DNA of 64,000 nt from Desulfovibrio sp. (lineage in GTDB: Bacteria; Desulfobacterota; Desulfovibrionia; Desulfovibrionales; Desulfovibrionaceae). Positions 9,374 through 18,301 of the stretch are shown in pieces (the stretch's first letter is position 1; each line of letters begins with the position of its first letter). The translations under genes and the position numbers were made by a program. The notes below the pieces were generated by a model that was not told the origin of the DNA, did not search any database, and saw nothing but the letters and a program-made list of their open reading frames with translations. The stretch lies in assembly GCF_009712225.1 (NCBI RefSeq), contig NZ_WASP01000006.1, positions 752,816 through 816,815 on the forward strand, given 5' to 3'.

Positions 9374-10336
9374 ATGAAACATCCCGACAAAAAGGTTTTG
9401 CTGGAAATGTTCAGCACCATGACCAAGATCCGCCTTTTTGAAAGCGAGCTGCAAAAGTTCTTTGCAGCTGGCAAAATACCCGGATTCGTTCACCTCTACC
9501 TTGGTGAAGAAGCCGTTGCCACAGGCGCGTGCGCCGCGCTGAAGCAGACGGACATGATCACCAGTACCCACCGCGGCCACGGGCACTGCCTGGCCAAGGG
9601 CGGCGACCTCAAGCTCATGATGGCCGAAATCTATGGCCGCTCCACCGGCTACTGCAAGGGTAAAGGCGGCTCCATGCACATTGCCGACTTCAATATCGGC
9701 ATTCTTGGGGCCAACGGTATTGTTGGCGGTGGCGGGCCCCTGGCCGTGGGCGCGGCCTTCAGCTGCCAGTACAAGGACACCAGGGGCGTATGCGCCTGCT
9801 TTTTTGGCGATGGCGCGTCAAATCAGGGCACCACGCAGGAATCGCTGAACATGGCCAGCGCATGGAAGCTCCCCGTAATCTTTATCAATGAAAACAATGG
9901 CTACGGCATCTCCTGCCCGCAGAGCAAATCTATGGCCATCACCGACATTGCCGACCGCGCAGCCGGATACGACATGCCCGGCGTGGTCATTGACGGCAAC
10001 GATGTGCTCGCCGTGTACGAAGCCGTGACCATGGCCGTGGAACGCGCGCGCAAGGGCCAGGGCCCTTCGCTCATCGAATGCAAAACCTACCGCTGGCGCG
10101 GCCACTTCGAGGGCGATGCCTGCGTGTACCGCAGCGAAAAGGAACTGGAAGAATGGAAGGCCAAGGACCCCATTCCGCGTTTTGCCAAAAAACTGGTGGA
10201 AACCGGCACCGCCACGCAGACAGAGCTGGACGGCATCACTGCATCAGTAGCCGCTGAAATTGAAGCTGCTGTAAAGTTTGCGGAAGACAGCCCCTTCCCC
10301 AAGCCGGAAGACCTGCTTGAAGACGTGTACGCCTAA
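9374..10336 (+). CDS. acoA: Acetoin dehydrogenase E1 alpha subunit (ThDP-dependent)
   Basis: This 320-residue subunit carries the ThDP-binding motif beginning GDGASNQG and ending about 30 residues later in ENNGYG. The N-terminal MFSTMTKIRLFE...HLYLGEEAVATG and STHRGHGHCLAKG are typical of E1 alpha of acetoin/branched-chain 2-oxoacid dehydrogenases. With E1 beta it cleaves acetoin to acetaldehyde and a ThDP-bound acetyl unit passed to the E2 lipoyl group. GGAG eight bases upstream supports the start. It lies between the Lin0512-like gene and acoB. Confidence 0.93.
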   Translation: MKHPDKKVLLEMFSTMTKIRLFESELQKFFAAGKIPGFVHLYLGEEAVATGACAALKQTDMITSTHRGHGHCLAKGGDLKLMMAEIYGRSTGYCKGKGGSMHIADFNIGILGANGIVGGGGPLAVGAAFSCQYKDTRGVCACFFGDGASNQGTTQESLNMASAWKLPVIFINENNGYGISCPQSKSMAITDIADRAAGYDMPGVVIDGNDVLAVYEAVTMAVERARKGQGPSLIECKTYRWRGHFEGDACVYRSEKELEEWKAKDPIPRFAKKLVETGTATQTELDGITASVAAEIEAAVKFAEDSPFPKPEDLLEDVYA

Positions 10337-10392
10337 AGCGTTTGCCTGAAACTGCGGAAACCACCTTCAGATTTTTCAGAATGGAGAAAAAT

Positions 10393-11364
10393 ATGGCGAT
10401 CAAAACCTACCTGCAGGCGCTTAACGATGCCATGCGCCAGGAGATGGAGCGGGACGAAAACGTGTTCATCATCGGTGAAGACGTGGGCAAGTTCGGCGGC
10501 TGCTTTGGCGTTACCCAAGGCCTCTTTGACCAGTTTGGCGAACGCCGAGTGCGCGACACCCCCATTACGGAAAGTGCCATTGTGGGCGCTGCCGCCGGTG
10601 CCGCCGCAGCTGGCCTGCGCCCCGTGGCCGAACTCATGTTTGTGGACTTTATCGGCGTTGCCTTTGACCAGCTCTTCAACCAGGCCGCCAAGATGCACTA
10701 CATGTTTGGCGGCAAGGCCAAGGTACCCATGGTACTACGCATGCCCCAGGGCGCTGGTGTGGGTGCCGCAGCCCAGCACTCCCAGAGCCTCGAAGCATGG
10801 TTCATGCACATTCCCGGCATCAAGGTGTGCATTCCCTCCACCCCGGCAGATGCCAAGGGCCTGCTCATCAGCGCCATTCGCGACGACAATCCCGTGGTCT
10901 TTCTCGAGCACAAGATTCTGTACGGTGTAGAAGGCGAAGTGGGTGACGAGGCCACCCCCATTGAGCTCGGCAAGGGCGAAATAAAGTGCGAAGGCACGGA
11001 CGTGACCATTGTAGCCACCTCCCTCATGGTTCACTCCGCCCTTCAGGCTGCAGAAACCCTGGCCGCGCAGGGCATCAGCGCCGAAGTGGTAGACCCCCGC
11101 TGTCTGGTGCCGCTCGACAAGGACATCATCCTCAATTCCGTCAAGAAAACCCACGCTCTTGTGGTTGCGCACGAAGCCGTCAAAACCGCCGGAGCCGGCG
11201 CGGAAATCGCCGCCATGGTGGCCGAGGAAGCCCTGGACTATCTGGACGCGCCCATCGTGCGCGTGGGCGCTCCCTACTGTCCCGTTCCTTTCAGCCCGCC
11301 GCTGGAAAAGGCGTACATTCCCGGTGCTGATCAGATCGTCGCCGCGGTCAAGTCGTTGCGATAA
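10393..11364 (+). CDS. acoB: Acetoin dehydrogenase E1 beta subunit
   Basis: This 323-residue transketolase-like beta subunit starts at ATG 10393 with GGAG six bases upstream; an in-frame upstream extension to 10342 lacks a ribosome site and family similarity. Motifs include FIIGEDVGKFGGCFGVT at the N-terminus, DTPITESAIVGAAAGAA, and PRCLVPLDKDII in the C-terminal domain. It forms the alpha2beta2 E1 with AcoA. It follows acoA by 56 nt. Confidence 0.93.
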   Translation: MAIKTYLQALNDAMRQEMERDENVFIIGEDVGKFGGCFGVTQGLFDQFGERRVRDTPITESAIVGAAAGAAAAGLRPVAELMFVDFIGVAFDQLFNQAAKMHYMFGGKAKVPMVLRMPQGAGVGAAAQHSQSLEAWFMHIPGIKVCIPSTPADAKGLLISAIRDDNPVVFLEHKILYGVEGEVGDEATPIELGKGEIKCEGTDVTIVATSLMVHSALQAAETLAAQGISAEVVDPRCLVPLDKDIILNSVKKTHALVVAHEAVKTAGAGAEIAAMVAEEALDYLDAPIVRVGAPYCPVPFSPPLEKAYIPGADQIVAAVKSLR

Positions 11365-11380
11365 GCGCAGCCGCGTTCAA

Positions 11381-11409
11381 GGGGCAGGCACAGGCACAAT
11401 GCCTGCCCC
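11381..11409 (+). other. Intra-operon hairpin between acoB and acoX
   Basis: GGGGCAGGCA and TGCCTGCCCC form a perfect 10-bp stem around a 9-nt loop, 16 nt after the acoB stop. No T run follows, so it is more likely an mRNA stability or processing element, or a partial attenuator, than a true terminator. Confidence 0.55.
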
Positions 11410-11490
11410 ATAGCGGAGGCACACGATTGCAGCAGCCATTGCACGCAATGCAGCAGGCCATGCCTGCGCACTACATCCACCGGAGTCAAC

Positions 11491-12504
11491 GTGAAAGCAG
11501 CCATTATCGCCAATCCGGCATCAGGCAAGGACATACGCCGCATCGTCGCGCACGGCAGTGTTTTTGACAATCAGGAGAAGGTGCGCATGGTGCGCCGTAT
11601 TCTGGTTGGTCTGGCCGCTGCCGGGGTACGTGATGTTCTGTATATGCCCGAGGGCTACGGCATCGTGCCGCGCGCCCTGAGCGATCTGGAAGCTTTGGAA
11701 ACGCCTGTGAACGTGGCTCCGGTGGATATTTACCTGCACAACACGCAGGAGGACACCATCAATGCCGCCTCCCTCATGCAGCAGCAGGGGGTTGCGGTCA
11801 TCATCGTCATGGGCGGCGACGGCACAAGCCGCGCCGCCTGCAAGGGCGCGCGCAAAACGCCCATCCTTCCGCTCTCCACAGGCACCAACAATGTCTTTCC
11901 TGTCATGGCCGAGGCGACAGTGGCCGGCCTTGCCGCAGGCGTGCTGGCCTGCGGCGGCGTAACGCAAGACGAGGGCTGCCGCGAGGTCAGCCTGCTGGAA
12001 GTGCATATGGACGGCCAGTTCAGGGACATCGCCCTGGTGGATGTGGCGGTATACGACGACCTTTTTCTCGGCTCGCGCGCCATCTGGGAGATCACCAGAG
12101 TCAGCCAGATAGTTGTTTCCCGCTGTCGGCCCGACAGTATCGGTCTTTCAACCGTGGCCGGACAGCTCTTGAGCATCTCCCCCGAAGAACCGCGTGGTCT
12201 GGCCCTTGATCTTGATCCCGACTTTGCCTGCCGTGTGCGCGCCGCCATCGGTCCCGGCCTGTTTGCTGACGTGGGTGTTTCCCGCGTGCGTCAGCTTTTG
12301 CCGGGCGACGATGTGCCGGTGGGGCTTACGCCCTGCGTGCTGGCACTGGACGGCGAGCGCGAGGTGGAGGTTCGGCGCGGGCAGTGCGCCAGCATACGGT
12401 TGTCAGAAGACACCATGCGCGTGGTGGATGTGGCCCGCGTCATGGAATACGCCCGACAGAGAGGGCTGTTTTTGCGTGGCGCACAGGTCTGTTACGCCAA
12501 TTAG
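11491..12504 (+). CDS. acoX: AcoX, ATP-NAD-kinase-like acetoin catabolism protein
   Basis: This 337-residue protein starts at GTG 11491 with CGGAG in front. It carries the NAD-kinase/diacylglycerol-kinase style loop IVMGGDGTSRA followed by LSTGTNNVFP, as in AcoX proteins encoded in acetoin operons. AcoX is commonly present but dispensable in characterised acetoin systems, and its reaction is unknown. Here it lies 126 nt downstream of acoB, the largest gap in this part of the operon, with a hairpin in that gap. Confidence 0.85.
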   Translation: MKAAIIANPASGKDIRRIVAHGSVFDNQEKVRMVRRILVGLAAAGVRDVLYMPEGYGIVPRALSDLEALETPVNVAPVDIYLHNTQEDTINAASLMQQQGVAVIIVMGGDGTSRAACKGARKTPILPLSTGTNNVFPVMAEATVAGLAAGVLACGGVTQDEGCREVSLLEVHMDGQFRDIALVDVAVYDDLFLGSRAIWEITRVSQIVVSRCRPDSIGLSTVAGQLLSISPEEPRGLALDLDPDFACRVRAAIGPGLFADVGVSRVRQLLPGDDVPVGLTPCVLALDGEREVEVRRGQCASIRLSEDTMRVVDVARVMEYARQRGLFLRGAQVCYAN

Positions 12505-12549
12505 CCCCAGACCGGCAGCAAGCCTCACCCCAAAACCAGGAGTTTGTAC

Positions 12550-12864
12550 ATGAAACTCAAGGCTGCATTTATTTTTCTGAGTCCCCGTGGCGAAGGCAAC
12601 GGCGTCAAGGCCGAGCACCGCAGTTGGACGCGCACCCCCGGAGTGGAACTGCTGACCGTGGGCGTGACATCCTACAGGGAGGCCGTTGAAGCAACGCAGA
12701 AGGCCGTGGATGAAGACGGTTGCGTTGCCATCGAACTGTGCGGCGGCTTTGGCCACGAAGGTGCGGCCATGGTTGCCAAGGCCGTCAAGGTCCCCGTGGG
12801 CGTTGTGCGCTTCGACATTCACCCCGGCCTCGGCAATTCCAGCGGCGACGGCATTTTTGCCTGA
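12550..12864 (+). CDS. Small conserved protein (DUF6506-like)
   Basis: This 104-residue protein starts at ATG 12550 with AGGAG seven bases upstream; a TTG two codons earlier is less likely. It begins MKLKAAFIFLSPRG and contains the conserved-looking AIELCGGFGHEGAAMVAKAV and a C-terminal RFDIHPG. I recognise it as resembling DUF6506 small proteins that also occur next to acetoin genes; this is memory of the family, not a search. No catalytic function can be assigned. Confidence 0.6.
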   Translation: MKLKAAFIFLSPRGEGNGVKAEHRSWTRTPGVELLTVGVTSYREAVEATQKAVDEDGCVAIELCGGFGHEGAAMVAKAVKVPVGVVRFDIHPGLGNSSGDGIFA

Positions 12865-12953
12865 CGCAATAACCTGTTTGTGGCCCGCAAGGTGCTTCTG
12901 TCAACGGCCTGTCTGACTAGCCCCAGGCAGGCGGCAACACGGAGGATACGATC

Positions 12954-13733
12954 ATGACTATTAACGGAAAAGTTGTTCTGGTTACCGGCTCCGCTCAGGG
13001 TATAGGACGCGGCATAGCCCTGCGCCTGGCCAAGGACGGCGCAGATATCTGCCTTGTGGACACGAATGCGGACAAACTGGCCGCCACAGCGAAAGAAGTG
13101 CGCGCCCTTGGCCGTAAGGCCACCACCTTTATTGCCGACGTAAGCGACCGCGCACAGGTTTTTGCCGCCGTGGACCACGCGGAAAAGGAATTGGGCGGGT
13201 TCGACGTCATGATCAACAACGCGGGCATTGCTCAGGTCAGGGCTCTGCTGGACGTCACGCCAGAAGAACTTGAACGTATCTTCAGAATCAACGTCAACGG
13301 CGTGCTCTGGGGCATTCAGGCAGCAGCCACCAAATTCATGGCCCGCAAACAGAAGGGCAAGATCATCAGTGCTTCTTCCATTGCCGGGCACGACGGCTTT
13401 GCCCTTATAGGCGCATACAGTGCCACCAAGTTTGCCGTGCGCGGCCTCACCCAGGCGGCGGCGCGGGAGCTTGCCTCAAACGGCATCACCGTAAACGCAT
13501 ACTGCCCCGGCGTGGTTGGCACCGACATGTGGGTAGCCATAGATGAGGGATTTTCAAAAATCACAGGCGCCCCCAAGGGCGAAACCTACAAAAAGTATTG
13601 CGAAGGCATCGCCCTTGGCCGCCCGGAAACACCGGAAGACGTTGCCGCCTTTGTTTCCTATCTGGCCGGACCGGACTCTGACTACATGACCGGACAGGCC
13701 GTACTTATCGACGGCGGCATGGTTTACCGCTGA
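12954..13733 (+). CDS. budC: Acetoin (diacetyl) reductase / butanediol dehydrogenase, SDR family
   Basis: This 259-residue classical short-chain dehydrogenase has cofactor loop [14 protein letters not shown] motif, catalytic Ser in SSIAG and YSATK (Tyr/Lys). The C-terminal [13 protein letters not shown] is typical of meso-2,3-butanediol dehydrogenase/(S)-acetoin-forming diacetyl reductase. An acidic residue after beta-2 (LVDTN) suggests NAD(H). It complements the zinc-type enzyme at 3792-4862, so several butanediol stereoisomers could be used. Upstream GGAGG supports the start. Confidence 0.85.
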   Translation: MTINGKVVLVTGSAQGIGRGIALRLAKDGADICLVDTNADKLAATAKEVRALGRKATTFIADVSDRAQVFAAVDHAEKELGGFDVMINNAGIAQVRALLDVTPEELERIFRINVNGVLWGIQAAATKFMARKQKGKIISASSIAGHDGFALIGAYSATKFAVRGLTQAAARELASNGITVNAYCPGVVGTDMWVAIDEGFSKITGAPKGETYKKYCEGIALGRPETPEDVAAFVSYLAGPDSDYMTGQAVLIDGGMVYR

Positions 13734-13803
13734 CGGCATCGGCCCGGCTGACGGCAAAAAGGCAGCCTTCCGCCCCAACACACAACATTTCAGGAGAACA
13801 GCA

Positions 13804-15171
13804 GTGAGCATAGAACTTGCCATGCCGAAACTTGGTCTGACCATGAAGACCGGCAAGGTTTCCAAATGGTTTGTGGCCGAAGGCGCCGCAGTCAAGCAGG
13901 GCGACGATCTGTTTGAAGTGGAAACCGACAAGATCACCAATAAAGTGGAAAGCCCCGCCAACGGCGTGCTCTTCCAGATTATGGTGCAGCCCAAGCAGGA
14001 AGTGCCTGTGGGTGCGGTGCTGGGCATTCTGGCCGAACCAGGGGAAACAATCACCCGGGTTGAAGGCGCGTCAGACTCCCCTGCTTCTGCCGTTGCGGAA
14101 GCGGGCGCGTCCAAACCCCAAAAAACCAACGTGCCAGCCGCCGTGCAACCCTCTAGCACTGGTGGGATAACGTCTCCCGCCGCACGGCGGCTGGCGCGTG
14201 AACTTGGCGTTGACCTTGGCGGCGTCGCTGGCTCCGGCCCCGATGGCCGCATCATAGAGCGCGATGTGCAGGCCCGACACGAAATTATCGGCAAAATCAA
14301 GATCACGCCCCTTGCCGCCGTTGTGGTTGCCAAGGCCGGGCTGGACATTTCCACGCTCACTGGCACTGGCGAGGGCGGCAAGATCGTGCGCGAAGACGTG
14401 GACCGCGCCCTGCATCCCGAAAAATTCGCTGCTGTGACTCAAGCTGCTGACCAAGGTGCGGCTCAGTCTTCCTGCGCCAGCGAACCCAGTTCTGTGCCCA
14501 TGGAAGGCATGCGCAAGATCATTGCCGACAACATGCTGGGCAGCCTGCAAAACTCTGCCCAGCTCACACTTGTGAGCGAGGCGGACGTAACCTCCTGCGT
14601 GAACATCATCAACGATTTCAAAGCACGCAATAAAAAGAACAAAGACTTTCGCCTTTCCATGAACGATGTGCTCATTCTGGCAGTCGCCAGGGCTCTGAAA
14701 AAGCACCCCCGCATGAACGCCACCTTTGACGGCCAAACCATCACCCGCCATGCCGAGGTGCATATGGGCGTGGCGGTGGCTCTGCCCGAAGGCCTCATGG
14801 TGCCCGTGCTGCACCATGCGGACAGGTTGCCCCTGCTTGAAATAGCCAAAGAAGCACGCCTGCTGGCCGGACACGCCCGCAAGGGAGAACTGACGCCCGA
14901 TGACATGAGCGGCGGCACCTTTACTATCACCAACATGGCGCACTCTGTGGTGGATTTCTTCACGCCCATTCTCAAACCCGGCGAAACAGGAATTCTGGGC
15001 GTGGGGCGTGTGGTGGAAAAGCCCGTTATCCGCGACGGGGCTGTGGTGGCCCGCTCCATGATGGGTTTAAGCCTCACCTTTGACCACCGCGTTGAAGACG
15101 GCGCGCCCGCCGCAGAATTTTTGAAAACGCTTGTGGAATATCTGGCGGAACCGGCCCTGCTGCTTTTTTAG
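13804..15171 (+). CDS. acoC: Acetoin dehydrogenase E2, second copy with two subunit-binding domains
   Basis: This 455-residue acyltransferase starts at GTG 13804 with GGAG upstream. The lipoyl domain has ETDKITN. Two peripheral subunit-binding-like segments follow in tandem: ARRLARELGVDLGGVAGSGP (about 125-160) and VVAKAGLDISTLTGTGEGG (about 170-205). The catalytic domain ends in FDHRVEDGAPAA, with the active-site His and Asp. This is a close paralogue of the E2 at 7725-8960 but about 44 residues longer, mostly because of the duplicated binding domain. It lies directly before the E3 gene. Either both E2 proteins join a mixed core, or each serves a different complex. Confidence 0.9.
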   Translation: MSIELAMPKLGLTMKTGKVSKWFVAEGAAVKQGDDLFEVETDKITNKVESPANGVLFQIMVQPKQEVPVGAVLGILAEPGETITRVEGASDSPASAVAEAGASKPQKTNVPAAVQPSSTGGITSPAARRLARELGVDLGGVAGSGPDGRIIERDVQARHEIIGKIKITPLAAVVVAKAGLDISTLTGTGEGGKIVREDVDRALHPEKFAAVTQAADQGAAQSSCASEPSSVPMEGMRKIIADNMLGSLQNSAQLTLVSEADVTSCVNIINDFKARNKKNKDFRLSMNDVLILAVARALKKHPRMNATFDGQTITRHAEVHMGVAVALPEGLMVPVLHHADRLPLLEIAKEARLLAGHARKGELTPDDMSGGTFTITNMAHSVVDFFTPILKPGETGILGVGRVVEKPVIRDGAVVARSMMGLSLTFDHRVEDGAPAAEFLKTLVEYLAEPALLLF

Positions 15172-15238
15172 GGCATTCCCGGCAAGGCTGCGGCAATGCC
15201 GCGCCCATACTGCAACCAGCACAGATCAGGAGAACACA

Positions 15239-16603
15239 ATGTACGATGTAGTTGTCATAGGTGGCGGCCCCGGCGGTTATGCTGCGGCCATTCGCGCTTC
15301 GCAGCTTAAGGGCAAGGTGGCCTTGGTGGAAGGCGGCAACATGGGTGGCACCTGCGTTATGCGCGGCTGCATTCCCAGCAAAATATGGCTGCGCGCAGCC
15401 ACCCTGCTGGAGCAGTCGCGCAAGGCTGGCGAATTCGGTCTGGAACTCACCGTGGGCAAGCTGGATTTTACCGCTGTTCTTGCCCGCAAGCAGGGTGTTT
15501 CCAACGATATCCGCATGGGTATGGAAGCCCTGCTCGCCAACAACGGGGTGGATGTTATCCCCGGCATGGCTGTTGTGACCTCGCCCACCTCTGTGGATGT
15601 GGCGGGCAAAAAGGTTGAGGCCAAAAGCATCATCATCGCCACGGGCAGCACCCTTGCAAAGTCTGAAGTTCCCGGTCTGGATCAGGCCGCCTTTACCACA
15701 GACCAATTGCTGGACATGACGGAAGCCCCGGCCTCGGTGCTTATTACCGACCCCAGCTATATCGGCGTTGAGATGGCTACCCTGCTGAGCATCCTTGGCA
15801 GCAAGGTTATCTATGCCGTGCCCGGCCCGCGCATTCTGCCCGATGAAGATCAGGATTCCAGCCAGCGCATGTCCCAGTCCTTGCGCGAGCGCGGCGTGCA
15901 GATCATTGCGCGCCACACGCTTGTCAAGCTTGCTGGCAAAACCTGCACCCTCAAAAGCGGCGACAAGGAACAGACCATTGAGGCCGACAGGGTGCTGGTA
16001 TCTGGCCGCAAACCTGTTGCCTCCAAGCTGGGCCTGGAAGCTCTGGGGGTTAAATTCAATGAAGACGGCGGCATAGCCGTTGACCAGCAGTGCCGCACCG
16101 CCTGTCCGAGCATTTTTGCCATTGGCGACTGCACGGGCGGCTGGATGCTCAGCCATGCGGCCTCTGCCATGGGCATTTGCGCGGCGGAAAACAGCATGGG
16201 CGTATCCGCAAAGTTCCCCTGCCACCTGGTTTCACGCGCCATCTGGGGCAGCCCGGAAATGGGTTCCGTTGGTCTTTCCGAAGAACAGGCCGAGCGCAAG
16301 GGCTACGAGGTTGAAGTTGGCGGTTTTCCGTATTCCATCAACGGCTATGCCATGCTGCGCGGCGAAGTGGACGGAGCAGTAAAAATGGTTGCCGATGCTG
16401 AAACTGGCGAAATACTGGGCGTGCACATTGTGGGCAGCAATGCTTCCGAGCTGATCGGCGAGGCTGTGCTGGCCATGCAGCTTGAATGCACTGTACGCGA
16501 GTTCGCCAAGGGCTTCCGCGTTCATCCGGCCTTTTGCGAAACCGTCGTCGACGCCGCACGTGATGCCGCCGGGTGGGCCCTGTACCTGCCCAAGCGGGGT
16601 TAA
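15239..16603 (+). CDS. lpdA: Dihydrolipoamide dehydrogenase (E3)
   Basis: This 454-residue flavoprotein starts at ATG 15239 (AGGAG upstream); a longer in-frame extension overlaps the preceding E2 and is rejected. FAD motif VIGGGPGGYAAAI, redox-active disulfide in GGTCVMRGCIPSK, second FAD contact AIGDCTGGWML, and the C-terminal VHPAFCETV where the His-Glu pair of lipoamide dehydrogenases is kept. It re-oxidises the dihydrolipoyl group of E2 with NAD+. The last gene of the acetoin dehydrogenase core. Confidence 0.93.
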   Translation: MYDVVVIGGGPGGYAAAIRASQLKGKVALVEGGNMGGTCVMRGCIPSKIWLRAATLLEQSRKAGEFGLELTVGKLDFTAVLARKQGVSNDIRMGMEALLANNGVDVIPGMAVVTSPTSVDVAGKKVEAKSIIIATGSTLAKSEVPGLDQAAFTTDQLLDMTEAPASVLITDPSYIGVEMATLLSILGSKVIYAVPGPRILPDEDQDSSQRMSQSLRERGVQIIARHTLVKLAGKTCTLKSGDKEQTIEADRVLVSGRKPVASKLGLEALGVKFNEDGGIAVDQQCRTACPSIFAIGDCTGGWMLSHAASAMGICAAENSMGVSAKFPCHLVSRAIWGSPEMGSVGLSEEQAERKGYEVEVGGFPYSINGYAMLRGEVDGAVKMVADAETGEILGVHIVGSNASELIGEAVLAMQLECTVREFAKGFRVHPAFCETVVDAARDAAGWALYLPKRG

Positions 16604-16617
16604 AGCACTGATGGATA

Positions 16618-16661
16618 CGACGGGGGTGCCGTTGGTCACAGACCTCCCCGGCCCCCCGTCG
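16618..16661 (+). other. Inverted repeat between lpdA and the lipB-lipA fusion
   Basis: CGACGGGGG pairs with CCCCCGTCG around a 26-nt loop, 15 nt after the lpdA stop. There is no following T run. It marks the boundary between the acetoin dehydrogenase genes and the lipoate/electron-transfer part. Confidence 0.45.
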
Positions 16662-16701
16662 CAAACACGACGAATCTGTCCCGCATTACAAGGAAGCAGC
16701 C

Positions 16702-18291
16702 ATGTCCGCCTTACCCGTTTGCCAGCAAGATACCGATACCAGTTCCGCGCCCGGCCAGCTTGTTCCGCTGGAGGTGCTGAATCTTGGGCGCATCGAATAC
16801 GGCGAAGCCCTGAACTTTCAGAAACGCCGCGTGGAGTCGCGCGTCAGTGACGCCGTGGAAGACACCCTCCTGCTGCTTGAGCATGACCCCGTCATTACCA
16901 TGGGACGCGGCGGCACAACGGCCCATCTGCATGTGGCCGAAGAACAGTTGCAGCGTCAGGGTGTGGGCCTCTACTGGGTGGAACGCGGCGGCATGGCGAC
17001 CTTTCACGGCCCCGGCCAGCTTGTGGCCTATCCCGTTATCCGCCTGCGGCAAAAAGACCTGCACCTGTATATGAAAAAACTGCTGGCCGCCATCGCCTCG
17101 GTGGTGCGCTCCTTCGGGCTTGAGCCACAACTGGGTGTTCACGGCCCCGGCGTGTGGGTTAACGGCGGCAAAATTGCCAGCGTGGGCGTGGCCGTGCGCA
17201 AGTGGGTGACCTTTCACGGCATGGCCCTGAACGTGAATACCGATGTGGACTGGTTCCGTCTCATCACCCCCTGCGGCAATCCTACGGAACGCATTACCTC
17301 TATGGCAGCCGAGCTTGGAAGTCAGGTTGATTTTACCGAGGTTTCGCGCCGGTTTGTCCAGGCCTTTGCCAGCGAATTCGGCTTTGCGCCCCGCTCAGGC
17401 CTGGCTGCAAGCCGACCGGGCTGGCTGACCGTTACCCTGCGCCCCGATGCAGGGATACGCCCGGTGGAAAACATGCTGGCCAACCTCAACCTGCACAGCG
17501 TGTGTCAGGAGGCCCAGTGCCCCAACAAGGGCGAATGCTATTCACGCGGCACCTCAACTTTCATCATCATGGGCGACAGATGCACCCGAGGTTGCCGCTA
17601 CTGCGCCGTTGCCAAGGGAAATCCCGCGCCTCTCGATCCATCCGAGCCGGACAACGTCGCGCAGGCCGTGCACAGGCTGGGCCTGCAACATGCGGTCATA
17701 ACTTCCGTCACGCGGGACGACCTGCCGGATGGTGGCGCGGATCATTTTGTGCGCACTATCAAGGCCATACGCCACACAAGCCCGCAAACCAGCATTGAAG
17801 TGCTGGTGCCGGATTTTCAGGGCAACCACAAAGCTCTTGGGTCTGTGTGCGCCGCCCGCCCCGACATGTTCAACCATAATCTTGAAACCGTGCGGAGGCT
17901 CTTTGCCCAGGTGCGCCCGGGGGCCAGCTATCAAACCTCGCTGGAGGTTCTGCGCTACGCGGCCAGTCAGGGCCTGCGGGTAAAATCGGGCATCATGCTG
18001 GGCCTTGGCGAAACATGGAGTGAGATTCGCCTCGCCCTGACCGACCTGTTGGCCCACGGCTGCCGTTTTCTGACCCTGGGGCAATATCTTGCGCCCTCTG
18101 GCGCGCACGTGCCTGTGGCGCGGCATCTGGCCCCTGACGAATTTGACCACTGGAAGGCAACAGCTCTTGCCATGGGCTTTATGGGCGTGGCTTCCGCCCC
18201 GCTGGTGCGCAGTTCGTACCGCGCAGAGGCAATGCTGACCGATCTGACAGACGCGGCCCCGCTGGCTGCCCATACTTGCGAAGCGTGCTGA
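16702..18291 (+). CDS. LipB-LipA fusion: octanoyltransferase plus lipoyl synthase
   Basis: A 529-residue fusion. Residues about 15-225 are LipB: GRGGTTAHL, ERGGMATFHGPGQLVAYP, the Lys region NGGKIASVGVAVRKWVTFHG, and the catalytic Cys in TPCGNPTERIT. Residues about 230-529 are LipA: the auxiliary-cluster Cys set CQEAQCPNKGEC, the radical SAM set CTRGCRYC, and the C-terminal RSSYRAE. Together they would transfer octanoate from ACP to a target lipoyl domain and insert two sulfurs. All key residues for both halves are visible. The start ATG 16702 has AAGGAAG before it. These two activities are usually separate proteins. Confidence 0.9.
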   Translation: MSALPVCQQDTDTSSAPGQLVPLEVLNLGRIEYGEALNFQKRRVESRVSDAVEDTLLLLEHDPVITMGRGGTTAHLHVAEEQLQRQGVGLYWVERGGMATFHGPGQLVAYPVIRLRQKDLHLYMKKLLAAIASVVRSFGLEPQLGVHGPGVWVNGGKIASVGVAVRKWVTFHGMALNVNTDVDWFRLITPCGNPTERITSMAAELGSQVDFTEVSRRFVQAFASEFGFAPRSGLAASRPGWLTVTLRPDAGIRPVENMLANLNLHSVCQEAQCPNKGECYSRGTSTFIIMGDRCTRGCRYCAVAKGNPAPLDPSEPDNVAQAVHRLGLQHAVITSVTRDDLPDGGADHFVRTIKAIRHTSPQTSIEVLVPDFQGNHKALGSVCAARPDMFNHNLETVRRLFAQVRPGASYQTSLEVLRYAASQGLRVKSGIMLGLGETWSEIRLALTDLLAHGCRFLTLGQYLAPSGAHVPVARHLAPDEFDHWKATALAMGFMGVASAPLVRSSYRAEAMLTDLTDAAPLAAHTCEAC

Positions 18292-18301
18292 GGAGAAACG
18301 T

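Noticed and set aside
15074..16225. 383-codon minus-strand frame opposite lpdA
   Set aside because: It is antisense to a gene with complete FAD and disulfide motifs; the translation is compositionally odd and without motifs.
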